From contig CACJTU010000004.1 in NCBI GenBank assembly GCA_902596375.1, positions 21,788-85,787 on the forward strand: DNA of 64,000 bases, read 5' to 3'. The stretch is from an uncultured Pelagibacteraceae bacterium. Its GTDB lineage: Bacteria; Pseudomonadota; Alphaproteobacteria; Pelagibacterales; Pelagibacteraceae. Under the pieces are notes generated by a model. The model did no database searches and was not told the origin of the DNA. It worked only from the letters and a program-made list of their open reading frames with translations. Below, in pieces: positions 39,444 to 48,647 of the stretch (position 1 is the first letter of the stretch; every line of letters starts with the position of its first letter). Position numbers and translations under genes: made by a program.

Positions 39444-40794
39444 AGAATTTGACTATACTAAAGTACAACATGCTACTTCTGTTGATCAATCTGATAGAGA
39501 AGTACCATACAATTTAAGACAAAGTGGGCCAACTAAAGTTGAGTTATTAATTTCAACAAGGGTGAGAAAATCACCTTATTGGCATTTATCAATGCAGGCA
39601 GGTTGTTGGAGAGCAACTGTATACAATCGTATTTATCACCCAAGAGGTTATGTAAAACCTGAAGATGGTGGAGCAATGGTTGAATATGATGCAATCGTAA
39701 ACCATGTAACAATGTGGAATGTAGCTGTTGAAAGACAAATAAGAGTTAAAGGTCCGGATGCAGAAAAATTTACTGATTACGTTATAACTAGAGATGCAAC
39801 AAAAATTTCTCCTATGAGAGCAAGATATGTAATCTTATGTAATGCTTATGGAGGAGTTTTAAATGATCCTATTCTTTTAAGAATTTCAAAAGATGAATTT
39901 TGGTTTTCATTGTCAGACTCTGATATTGGAATGTATTTACAAGGTGTAAATGCCGATGGAAGATTTAATTGTACAATTGAAGAAATTGATGCATGTCCAG
40001 TACAAATTCAAGGTCCTAAATCAAAAGCTTTAATGAAAGATCTTTGTGGAGACCAAGTTGATTTTGATAATATGCCTTTCTATGGATTAGCAGAAGCAAC
40101 AATTGGTGGAAGAAGTTGTGTAATTTCTCAATCTGGTTTTTCAGGAGAAGCTGGTTATGAGATATATTTAAGAAATGCAACTTTATATGCTGAAGATATG
40201 TGGAATGCTGTATTGGATGCAGGAAAAAAACATAAATTGATGGTTATTGCACCTGCGCACCACAGAAGAATACAAGCTGGTATTCTTTCTTGGGGGCAAG
40301 ACATGGATCAACAACATAATCCGTTTCAATGTAATTTAGGTTATCAAGTTTCATTATCTGGTAAGGGTGAATGGAATAAAAAAGCTGACTATGTTGGTAA
40401 AGCTGCATTAGAGAAAATGAAAGCAGACATAAAAGCTGGTCAAAAACCATACAAACTTCAATTAGTTGGGATGGAATTGGGTGGTAAGCCTATTGACGAT
40501 TATGCGCCAGACTTTTGGTTAGTATCACCAGAAAGTGGTGGAGATCCAGTCGGATTTATTACATCACCATGGTGGCATCCAGAAAAGAAAACTAATATTG
40601 CTATGGGTTATGTTCCATTTGATGGAACTTTAAACCCTAATGGATTTCCAAAAGGTAAAGTTGGAACTAAGTTTAAAGTTCATCTTCCAGAAAAATACTC
40701 GGACACTCCAGGAACACCTGTAGATGCTGTGGTTGTGGATATTCCATTCAAAGAGTCTTTCAATGCAAATACAAGAGAAGTTGTAAAAGGCTAA
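39436..40794 (+). CDS. GcvT/DmdA/LigM-family THF-dependent methyltransferase of unknown substrate
   Basis: VERQIRVKGPDAEKFTDYVITRDATKISPMRARYVILCNAYGGVLNDPILLRIS; QSGFSGEAGYEIYL. 452 aa with extended N- and C-termini. Confidence 0.8.
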   Translation: MSKEFDYTKVQHATSVDQSDREVPYNLRQSGPTKVELLISTRVRKSPYWHLSMQAGCWRATVYNRIYHPRGYVKPEDGGAMVEYDAIVNHVTMWNVAVERQIRVKGPDAEKFTDYVITRDATKISPMRARYVILCNAYGGVLNDPILLRISKDEFWFSLSDSDIGMYLQGVNADGRFNCTIEEIDACPVQIQGPKSKALMKDLCGDQVDFDNMPFYGLAEATIGGRSCVISQSGFSGEAGYEIYLRNATLYAEDMWNAVLDAGKKHKLMVIAPAHHRRIQAGILSWGQDMDQQHNPFQCNLGYQVSLSGKGEWNKKADYVGKAALEKMKADIKAGQKPYKLQLVGMELGGKPIDDYAPDFWLVSPESGGDPVGFITSPWWHPEKKTNIAMGYVPFDGTLNPNGFPKGKVGTKFKVHLPEKYSDTPGTPVDAVVVDIPFKESFNANTREVVKG

Positions 40795-40805
40795 AATTTA
40801 CTATG

Positions 40806-40832
40806 GGGGAGCTAATTTCAGCTCCCCTTTTC
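40806..40832 (+). terminator. Rho-independent terminator
   Basis: GGGGAGCT-AATTTC-AGCTCCCC followed by a short T-rich tail, 12 bp after the 40794 stop. Confidence 0.9.
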
Positions 40833-40839
40833 AATTCTA

Positions 40840-40944
40840 ATGACCAAAAGTTTTTTAATAGCAGTTTGCATTATCATTGCTATTGCTTTAATAATATTTC
40901 CATTAATTGTTTCTTATAAGGCTCAAAAAAATAAAAAAAATTAA
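40840..40944 (+). CDS. Small single-TM protein, 34 aa
   Basis: MTKSFLIAVCIIIAIALIIFPLIVSYKAQKNKKN*; stop overlaps next start (TAATG at 40942-40946). Missing from ORF track. Confidence 0.6.
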   Translation: MTKSFLIAVCIIIAIALIIFPLIVSYKAQKNKKN

Positions 40945-41489
40945 TGTTTGCTGAATTTTTAAATATAATTTTTAAGTCAATTAAATTAGACAAAACTCTT
41001 TATTCAGATAATAAAAATTTTGGAGAAGCATCAATATACTTTGCTGGGATTATAATGATCCTAGATGGTATCGCTGGCGCAGTAGCAGCTAATACCATTA
41101 TTAAAACAGCTATTGCAATGTCTGGTCTAACTGCAATAGTTACTTGGCTAATATGGGCGATTTTTATTTTTGTAATTGGAGTTAAATTATTTCCTGATAA
41201 GCAAACCAAAGTTTCATTCAAAAAAGTTTTAACAGCTGTTGGATTTGCACATGCACCTGGTTTATTAAGATTTTTTGCGGTCACACCAGATTTAATGATA
41301 CCAATAATTTTTCTTACACAGTTTTGGATTTTTGCAGGTTTAATAATTTCAACTAAACAAATATTGAGTTTAAAATCTAATTTTAAATCTTTTGGAATTG
41401 TACTTTTATCCTTTTTAATTATTGCATTTTTATCTATCTCATTTGTGATGAGCAGAATGAATATGCTTCCAGTAAGTCAAATCAGTTAA
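40944..41489 (+). CDS. Multi-TM membrane protein (Yip1-like)
   Basis: Hydrophobic repeats; GFAHAPGLLRFFAV motif resembling Yip1-domain proteins. Confidence 0.6.
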   Translation: MFAEFLNIIFKSIKLDKTLYSDNKNFGEASIYFAGIIMILDGIAGAVAANTIIKTAIAMSGLTAIVTWLIWAIFIFVIGVKLFPDKQTKVSFKKVLTAVGFAHAPGLLRFFAVTPDLMIPIIFLTQFWIFAGLIISTKQILSLKSNFKSFGIVLLSFLIIAFLSISFVMSRMNMLPVSQIS

Positions 41490-41653
41490 AGTGGAAATAT
41501 AGTCTTAGATACTCTACAAGATTTACATAATTTAAACCCAGTAAGAATTAAATTTTGAGTTACACTCTCATCTTCCTCTTTGCATTCATCACAAATATTG
41601 TTTAATTCTTCAGTATCTACCTTTAGATTTTTTTCATCAATTTTATCAATCAT
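41486..41653 (-). CDS. Small zinc-ribbon-like protein, 55 aa
   Basis: MIDKIDEKNLKVDTEELNNICDECKEEDESVTQNLILTGFKLCKSCRVSKTIFPL*; CxxC pairs CDEC and CKSC; start overlaps upstream stop by 8 bp. Missing from ORF track. Confidence 0.7.
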   Translation of the reverse strand: MIDKIDEKNLKVDTEELNNICDECKEEDESVTQNLILTGFKLCKSCRVSKTIFPL

Positions 41654-42257
41654 TATCTGTCAAACCAGCACCTGCCGCACCCTCTTTTAAACTGTCACTC
41701 TCTTCAACAAAAGTTTCTTCGGATAACTTGTATAAATTATTCCATTCATCTTCTGTAAAGTTGTCTTCATTTTCAAGTAGATCGACCTCAATCTTATTCG
41801 CTATCTTTGGAAATTCTTGATCAATAAAATTTGAAAAGATATTTACATTTAGATTTAGTAACATTTTTTTTTCATCTATTTTTACATTAATTTTTTTTCC
41901 AATAATTTCTGATGAACGACTTATGAAGGAAATAAAAATTATTGGATAAGCAACATTTTTAAACTCAATTTTTTTTAAATTTTCTAAAACATTTATTTGA
42001 TCTAAAAAACTAACACCTAAAGTAATTGGACAGTAAGGATTATTCGATGAAGAGTTATTTTCACTAATTAAATTTAAATTTTCAAATTTACTTTTATTTT
42101 TTTGATTTAAATATTCATTAAAGTGCTTAATACCCGGTAAACTAAATAGCTCTAACAATCTTATACTTTTTCCTGTTTCCTCGGAAACTCCCCAAGAATA
42201 TCCTGCCGCCTTTGAAGCTCTTTTAACAGTAGTTTCAATTTCACTCAGTGATTTCAT
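41646..42257 (-). CDS. DUF3726-like protein
   Basis: SLSEIETTVKRASKAAGYSWGVSEETGKSIRLLE; C-terminal tail EGAAGAGLTDND. Confidence 0.65.
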   Translation of the reverse strand: MKSLSEIETTVKRASKAAGYSWGVSEETGKSIRLLELFSLPGIKHFNEYLNQKNKSKFENLNLISENNSSSNNPYCPITLGVSFLDQINVLENLKKIEFKNVAYPIIFISFISRSSEIIGKKINVKIDEKKMLLNLNVNIFSNFIDQEFPKIANKIEVDLLENEDNFTEDEWNNLYKLSEETFVEESDSLKEGAAGAGLTDND

Positions 42258-42259
42258 TA

Positions 42260-43921
42260 TTAAATATTGGTTTTATATACCCACTGCTCGTCATAACTTT
42301 TTAATTCATTTGGAAGTGGAGCACCTTGGAACATGCAAATTCTTAACCATTTGTCAGATCGTGGATCAAATTTTAATGCCCCAAAAAAAGACAATTTTAA
42401 TCTAAGCATATCAATAGGCATTAAATCTTTACCAATTGTATTATCTTGTATTTCTGAATAAGGAAATTTTTCTACAATGAATGCTCTCCTCACGACATGT
42501 CTTAATTCAGAATTTGATGTTAAAAATTCAGCAATAGTTAAACTATTTTTTGAGACTAATAATTTATCATAAAGTTTTTTTATATCTCTTGCTATTGCTA
42601 AAGGCTGTTCTAATTCTGATCCATGCTCCTCAAAACGATCCGCTAATCTAGGTTCCTCTTTATTTTTTGAAATAAACCAAAAGTTTTTATTATTTTCTTT
42701 TTCATCAAAATTAATATTTAAAATGTTTGGATACTTTTGTTCGATGATATTTCGTAATTCTTCAACTTTTCGATACGTTGGAATATTAAAATATTTTTCT
42801 TCATCTGAACTCATTTCTTTCACCAAAGGATTTACAATGTTATTGTAGGGTTCCATCATTATTGAAACAATGTATTCAATGCATTCCTCGCAAGTATTAT
42901 CCTCCAACCACTGATATATTTTGTTAAAAGGATATTCGATCTCAAAATTAAAATCTTTGTTAATAAAGTTCAAAAATTTTTCAACATCTTTTAGTAATGA
43001 TGTGATTTTTGTTTGCTGATATTCACTATCAGTATTCCAGCATGTAATATTTTTTAAAGATTTTTTTACACAATCTAAAAACAAATCACTATCTTGACTT
43101 TCTACATTTTTGATTTCTCTTATTTTCTTAAGTGCTTTTTCTCTACTTAAAATCCAATTATTTAATAGAGTTGGGTGATTGACTATAAATGGAGCCATGC
43201 CCAAGCCTGTGGAATTACCTATTCCCAAGTTTTTACAAATATTATCATCTAGTTTAACGGCTGTTTTTGGATTTTTATGATAAGCAACATGATTAACTTG
43301 ATCAAAAGTAAATTGTCTTACCAAATATACCAACATCATTTCTAATCTGAATGGACCATTAATTTCTTCACGATTTTTAATTCTAAATCGATCTGCAAGA
43401 CCAAATTTACCCGAGCCATATACTGCTGTAGTCCTATATAAATAGCCTACTTTTGATAATAAGTTTAAATCTGGCTGCTGACCTTTACTCAAACTTTCAA
43501 CTACGTGATTATAAATTCTTACTGATTTGTTTGCTCTCGATAAGGTTAATTCTTTATAAGAAAGTCTACCAACTTCTTGTTTTGGAACTTCATTTTTTAA
43601 TCTTTCAATATCTTTTTTTGTAGGAACTCCATCATGTAATGTAAAAGCTGCATCCCATTTTGTAGCAATAACTCTATCTGATCTTTCTTCATCTTTGATT
43701 TCATTTGCAAAACAAACTAAAGAATAAACTCTTTTATTTTTTTTAAATGAATAGACAGCTTCTCCAAAACCATTTTCATTTAAATTAAATAAATCTCTTT
43801 TATATTCCCAATCTTTAAATTCATTAAGAAAACTTCTTAAAAAAGATAATTTTGATTGATGAAAAGATCCTAGCCTTGATAATTTCATTATCTTATTCGG
43901 GTCTCTTAATTCAACTTTCAT
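42260..43921 (-). CDS. Uncharacterised protein, 553 aa
   Basis: Long intact ORF between M19 and DUF3726-like genes; no recognised catalytic motif. Confidence 0.75.
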   Translation of the reverse strand: MKVELRDPNKIMKLSRLGSFHQSKLSFLRSFLNEFKDWEYKRDLFNLNENGFGEAVYSFKKNKRVYSLVCFANEIKDEERSDRVIATKWDAAFTLHDGVPTKKDIERLKNEVPKQEVGRLSYKELTLSRANKSVRIYNHVVESLSKGQQPDLNLLSKVGYLYRTTAVYGSGKFGLADRFRIKNREEINGPFRLEMMLVYLVRQFTFDQVNHVAYHKNPKTAVKLDDNICKNLGIGNSTGLGMAPFIVNHPTLLNNWILSREKALKKIREIKNVESQDSDLFLDCVKKSLKNITCWNTDSEYQQTKITSLLKDVEKFLNFINKDFNFEIEYPFNKIYQWLEDNTCEECIEYIVSIMMEPYNNIVNPLVKEMSSDEEKYFNIPTYRKVEELRNIIEQKYPNILNINFDEKENNKNFWFISKNKEEPRLADRFEEHGSELEQPLAIARDIKKLYDKLLVSKNSLTIAEFLTSNSELRHVVRRAFIVEKFPYSEIQDNTIGKDLMPIDMLRLKLSFFGALKFDPRSDKWLRICMFQGAPLPNELKSYDEQWVYKTNI

Positions 43922-43923
43922 TA

Positions 43924-44910
43924 TTAAATAGATTTATAAAAATTGTACCAGTTATTTCCAAGTATTCCATGTGTCTCGGTATCTGAAAAACCTGCTTTTT
44001 TTAGACCTTTTTCAATATTTGAGAACCCTCTTGCATCAAGAAACCAGTCAGGTTGTTTTGGAAAACCTGGTTTATTTTTCGAACCTTCACCATAATTTTT
44101 ACTTTTAGACCAAGAACCATTTCTCATCCATTCAACAACAGTATCTGGATGATCTAAACAAAGATCTGATCCTATTCCTATTTTTTTTACATCCATTATT
44201 TCAGCAGTTTTTGCCACCATTTCACAAAAACTATCTAGAGTACAATTTGTGTTATCTTTTAAGTGATGAGGGTATAATGATAAACCCAACATACCGCCAC
44301 TATCACTCAAAATTTTTAATAAATCTGTAGATTTATTTCTTTTTGCTGGATGCCAAAAAGAGGGATTAGCATGAGTAATTGCTATTGGTTTTTCACTGAA
44401 TTCAATTGCATCTAGAGTGCTTTTTTCTGCAGAATGTGACATGTCGACCACGAGGCCAACTCTATTCATTTCTCTTATAACCTCACGTCCAAAATTTGTA
44501 ACTCCACTATCTACTTTTTCATAACAACCTGTTGCTAGCAAAGACTGGTTGTTATAAGTGAGCTGCATAAATCTGCATCCTAATTGATAAACCTTTTCAA
44601 CAAGATTTATGTCATCTTCAATTGGTGAACAGTTTTGGAAACCAAAGAATATTGCAGTTTTGTTTTCTTTATTAGCTTTATCAATATCTTGGAAATTCTT
44701 ACCAAGAAAAATTAAATCAGAATTTTCATGAAATAATTTTTCCCATTTTTTAATTTCAAGTTGTAATTCATCAAAATCTTCATGGTAAACAATAGTAACA
44801 TGAACAGCATCTAATCCAGCAGATCTATTGATCTCAAAGATTTTCCTAGACCAATTACAATATTGAAGATTATCAATTTTATAATTCATAGTATGCTTAA
44901 CTCTAATCAA
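43924..44910 (-). CDS. Membrane dipeptidase (peptidase M19) family
   Basis: VDMSHSAEKSTLDAIEFSEKPIAITHANPSFWHPAKRN; KIGIGSDLCLD; GNNWYNFYK. Confidence 0.88.
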   Translation of the reverse strand: MIRVKHTMNYKIDNLQYCNWSRKIFEINRSAGLDAVHVTIVYHEDFDELQLEIKKWEKLFHENSDLIFLGKNFQDIDKANKENKTAIFFGFQNCSPIEDDINLVEKVYQLGCRFMQLTYNNQSLLATGCYEKVDSGVTNFGREVIREMNRVGLVVDMSHSAEKSTLDAIEFSEKPIAITHANPSFWHPAKRNKSTDLLKILSDSGGMLGLSLYPHHLKDNTNCTLDSFCEMVAKTAEIMDVKKIGIGSDLCLDHPDTVVEWMRNGSWSKSKNYGEGSKNKPGFPKQPDWFLDARGFSNIEKGLKKAGFSDTETHGILGNNWYNFYKSI

Positions 44911-44983
44911 TATGCATTTTAAATACTATTAATTTTATTGAAATTTTAAGTTAATTTTGAAATAAACAGATTGATCAATTTTC

Positions 44984-45475
44984 ATGAAAAAAAATAGTAA
45001 ATTAAAAGTTTCAATCATAATGGGAAGTCAATCTGACTATAAAGTAATGAAACTAGCCGAAAAAACCCTAAAAAAAATTGGAATTTCATTTGAAACAAAA
45101 ATTATATCTGCTCACAGAACACCACAAAGAATGTATGAATATGCTGCAAAAGTTGAGCAAAATAATATAGGAGTAATTATTGCAGGTGCAGGAGGATCTG
45201 CTCATCTTCCAGGTATGATATCAGCACTTACACATGTGCCAGTACTTGGCGTTCCTGTTGAAAGTAAAAAACTTAAAGGTTTAGATAGTTTATTATCAAT
45301 AGCACAAATGCCTAAAGGAATACCTGTAGGAACCCTTGCTATTGGAGAGGATGGCGCTATTAATGCTGCTTTATTAGCTGCTGCAATAATAGCTAATAAT
45401 AATTCAAATGTTCTAAAAAAACTTAAAAATTTTAGATCTTCACAAACTAAATCAGTTAAGAAATCTCCAAAATAA
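44984..45475 (+). CDS. purE: N5-carboxyaminoimidazole ribonucleotide mutase
   Basis: IIMGSQSDYKVMKLA; SAHRTPQRMYEYA; GAGGSAHLPGMISALTHVPVLGVPV. Confidence 0.96.
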   Translation: MKKNSKLKVSIIMGSQSDYKVMKLAEKTLKKIGISFETKIISAHRTPQRMYEYAAKVEQNNIGVIIAGAGGSAHLPGMISALTHVPVLGVPVESKKLKGLDSLLSIAQMPKGIPVGTLAIGEDGAINAALLAAAIIANNNSNVLKKLKNFRSSQTKSVKKSPK

Positions 45476-45476
45476 T

Positions 45477-46523
45477 ATGTCAGAAATTACTCTTGGTATC
45501 ATTGGGGGTGGTCAACTTGGAAGTATGCTTGCAATAGCAGCTAAAAAATTAAATGTTAAAACTGTTATTTTTTGTGATGACATAGATGCTCCTGCACAAA
45601 ATTTTTGCAATCAATTTGTTACTGGAGATTATGACAATAAAGAAAAAATATCAGAATTTATAAATCAGGTTGATTTAGTTACTTATGAATTTGAAAATAT
45701 TCCATTTGAAACATTAAATGAAATAAACAAATTTAAACCTGTTTTGCCAAAGCCTTCAGTTAACAGATTAATTCAACATCGATTGGCTGAAAAAGATTTT
45801 GTTAATAAATTAAATATTAGAACAACTAGATATGTTTCAATTGAAAAAAAATCTGACATAGATGCTTTAGAAGATTTTTTACCAGGAATATTAAAAACAA
45901 CAACACTTGGTTATGATGGCAAAGGTCAATATCCAATTAAATCAATTAATGAACTTAATATATTGAATATTGATTTTTCAAAAGGATATATCCTTGAAAA
46001 ACTTGTAAAATTAAAAAAAGAGATTTCTATTATAATTACAAGATTTAGTAATAATAAATATGAGATATATGAACCAATAGAAAACACTCATGAAGATCAA
46101 ATTTTAAAATATTCAAAAATTCCTGCAGAAGTTAATGAAAAGATTTTTAATCAATCTAAAGATTGGGCTATGCTTATAGCTGAGGAACTAAAATATGTTG
46201 GGACTATGTGTGTAGAATTTTTTATTGATAGAAATGATAATCTTTATGTTAATGAAATTGCCCCAAGGGTACATAATTCGGGACATCTAACAATAAATGC
46301 TTTTAATGTGAGTCAATTTGAAAATCATGTAAGAGCAGTATGTGGTTTAGAGCAAATTCCTTTAAAAAAAATATCTAATGCTAAAATGATGAATTTGCTT
46401 GGCGATCAAATTACTCATTATAGAAACATGCAAAAGTTTAATGATAACGAATTTTTCTTTGATTATTTAAAAAAAGATATAAAAGAAAAAAGAAAAATGG
46501 GTCATATCACAACTTTAGTATAA
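45477..46523 (+). CDS. purK: 5-(carboxyamino)imidazole ribonucleotide synthase
   Basis: LGIIGGGQLGSMLAIAAK; NEIAPRVHNSGHLTINAFNVSQFENHVRAVCG. Confidence 0.96.
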   Translation: MSEITLGIIGGGQLGSMLAIAAKKLNVKTVIFCDDIDAPAQNFCNQFVTGDYDNKEKISEFINQVDLVTYEFENIPFETLNEINKFKPVLPKPSVNRLIQHRLAEKDFVNKLNIRTTRYVSIEKKSDIDALEDFLPGILKTTTLGYDGKGQYPIKSINELNILNIDFSKGYILEKLVKLKKEISIIITRFSNNKYEIYEPIENTHEDQILKYSKIPAEVNEKIFNQSKDWAMLIAEELKYVGTMCVEFFIDRNDNLYVNEIAPRVHNSGHLTINAFNVSQFENHVRAVCGLEQIPLKKISNAKMMNLLGDQITHYRNMQKFNDNEFFFDYLKKDIKEKRKMGHITTLV

Positions 46524-46991
46524 ATGTTAAAATCAATAGAAGGTAATTTTGATAATCTAGAAGTTAATGAGCTTCTAACTAAACATTTTGTTGAGCTTAA
46601 AGCTGCCTCACCAGAAGGAAGTGCTCACGTCCTAGATATTCCTGGTTTAAAAGTGCCATCAATTAAATTTTGGAGCTTGTGGGATCATGAAAAATTGATT
46701 GGTTGTGGTGCTTTAAAATTTTTAGATAAAGAACATGGAGAATTTAAATCTATAAGAATTCACGATAATTTTAGAATGCAAGGCCGAGGGATTGATGTAA
46801 TCAATCATTTAATAAATGAAGCTAAAAAGCTTAAAATAAAAAGATTAAGTATTGAAACAGGAGCAGGTGATTTTTTTATACCAGCAAGAAAACTTTTCAA
46901 AAAAACTGGTTTCACAGCATGCGAACCTTTTGCACACTATAAAGAAGACATCAATTCTGTTTATTTAACTATGCTTATTGACGATATTTAA
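46524..46991 (+). CDS. GNAT family N-acetyltransferase
   Basis: LIGCGALKFLDKEHGEFKSIRIHDNFRMQGRGIDVINHLI. Confidence 0.88.
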   Translation: MLKSIEGNFDNLEVNELLTKHFVELKAASPEGSAHVLDIPGLKVPSIKFWSLWDHEKLIGCGALKFLDKEHGEFKSIRIHDNFRMQGRGIDVINHLINEAKKLKIKRLSIETGAGDFFIPARKLFKKTGFTACEPFAHYKEDINSVYLTMLIDDI

Positions 46992-47109
46992 AAAATTTTT
47001 TTAATTATTGATCTATTTTGTTGACAAAACCCATTAAAATCTAAAGAAAGCCAATATTACTTAATTATAAGTAATAATAAAACATAACAAAAAGTAAGAA
47101 GAAAAATAT

Positions 47110-47316
47110 ATGAGTCTACAAGGTAAAGTAAAGTGGTTCAATCCAACCAAAGGTTTTGGTTTTATTGAAAGAGAAGATAAAGAAAAAGATGTGTTTGTAC
47201 ATGTTTCAGCAGTAAGAGATGCTGGTATGAACGGTTTAGATGAGGGTCAAGCTTTGACTTTCGATGTTGAAGATGGTCCCAAAGGTCCTTCAGCAGTTAA
47301 CTTAAAAACTGCATAA
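47110..47316 (+). CDS. Cold-shock domain protein
   Basis: [31 protein letters not shown]. Confidence 0.97.
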   Translation: MSLQGKVKWFNPTKGFGFIEREDKEKDVFVHVSAVRDAGMNGLDEGQALTFDVEDGPKGPSAVNLKTA

Positions 47317-47329
47317 TTTCACACTTCCT

Positions 47330-47378
47330 ATTGGCTGAAAAATTTAATTTAGAATAACTATTTTAATTTTCAGCCAAT
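47330..47378 (+). other. Long 3' hairpin after the cold-shock gene
   Basis: ATTGGCTGAAAA (47330-47341) pairs with TTTTCAGCCAAT (47367-47378); A/T-rich loop; no T tract. Confidence 0.65.
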
Positions 47379-47456
47379 ACCTTATTTAATAACAACCTTT
47401 AAACACAATTATTAATTATAGAATTAAATTAAAAAATTAATAAATTAATCAAAATT

Positions 47457-48203
47457 ATGATTGGAATTTTAGGTGGAATGGGAACTCAAGCAGGTCTTGA
47501 TTTTTGTAACAAACTTGCAGTTTTGAATAGAGGAAAAATTGATCAAGAGTATCCATTATTTATACTTTATAATAAATCAAATATTCCTGGCAGACCTGAA
47601 TCTATTGGCTCTCAAACTAAAAATCTTTCAAACAAATCTACAAATAAAACAAGTAGAGCAAAATATAACAAAGTTTTAAAAAGCTTACTCAAAGGTTGTA
47701 AGCTTCTTGAAAAGAATAAATGTAAATTTATAGTCATACCTTGTAATACGGCTCATTATTGGTTTGATGATCTACAAAATAAAATTAATATTCCAATAAT
47801 TAATATGCCAAAAGAAGTTTTCAAATTTACAAAAAAAAAATGTAAGAAAAACTCCAAAGTTGGTCTTTTAGCAACTGAGGGTACTCTTAAAACAGATGTT
47901 TATAAAAAATTTTTCCAAAAGGACTATCAATTAATTGAGCCGTCTCTAAAAATACAAAAATTGTCAGTCAATAAAGCTATTAAATTAGTAAAAATGGGTA
48001 ATGTGAAAGCTGCTGCAAAAGCAATTAAACCTGCGATTGACTCCCTAATTAAAATGAAGTGTAAAAAAATTATTTTAGGTTGTACAGAACTCCCTATTGC
48101 AATTTTCGCATTTAAATCATTTGAAAGTGTAAAATCCTCAAAAGTATTTTTAGATCCTAATTTAATTTTGGCTCATTCAGCTATGGTTAAGCATAAAAAA
48201 TAG
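47457..48203 (+). CDS. Aspartate/glutamate racemase family
   Basis: MIGILGGMGTQAGLDFCNKL; IVIPCNTAHYW; IILGCTELPI. Confidence 0.9.
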   Translation: MIGILGGMGTQAGLDFCNKLAVLNRGKIDQEYPLFILYNKSNIPGRPESIGSQTKNLSNKSTNKTSRAKYNKVLKSLLKGCKLLEKNKCKFIVIPCNTAHYWFDDLQNKINIPIINMPKEVFKFTKKKCKKNSKVGLLATEGTLKTDVYKKFFQKDYQLIEPSLKIQKLSVNKAIKLVKMGNVKAAAKAIKPAIDSLIKMKCKKIILGCTELPIAIFAFKSFESVKSSKVFLDPNLILAHSAMVKHKK

Positions 48204-48206
48204 TTT

Positions 48207-48647
48207 ATGTATAACAAGACTGAAAAGCCATATGTGTTAAGAGCTGCTGAATTTGTTTATTCAAATATAATAGAAATTAAAAAACAAAATCCTGAAGTAA
48301 ATAATATACAAGCATTTGAAATTTTTATGGCTACTAAGGAATATGATATTTTAAGTTCTGGAGAATTTCATGATAAATGGTTTATAGAGCTTAAAAATAA
48401 TAAATTTGTTGACAAAATAACTAAAAAAAAAATTAATGAAGAAACTTTAAGACTTTTAGAGGTTCAAAAAGATTCTATGATAAAATTTTTAATGAAGATG
48501 CCAAAGCTTTATTACACCAAGAGTCATTTTCCGCTAGAGATTTCACAAAGAGCTTTTGATCATTTGTGGAGGGTTTGTGAAAGCTATGAAATGTGGTGTA
48601 AAGAAACTGGTCAAGAAGATTTGATATATCTAAATATTATTGAGTAG
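48207..48647 (+). CDS. Hypothetical protein
   Basis: Intact ORF; no domain recognised. Confidence 0.65.
   Translation: MYNKTEKPYVLRAAEFVYSNIIEIKKQNPEVNNIQAFEIFMATKEYDILSSGEFHDKWFIELKNNKFVDKITKKKINEETLRLLEVQKDSMIKFLMKMPKLYYTKSHFPLEISQRAFDHLWRVCESYEMWCKETGQEDLIYLNIIE

Noticed and set aside
39436-40794. Calling this canonical DmdA (DMSP demethylase)
   Set aside because: Family-level similarity is clear, but length and terminal extensions differ from SAR11 DmdA as I recall it; left as unassigned substrate.
47021-47060. TTGACA box upstream of the cold-shock gene as a mapped promoter
   Set aside because: TTGACA is present, but no well-spaced -10 box is convincing, so it is not listed as a feature.
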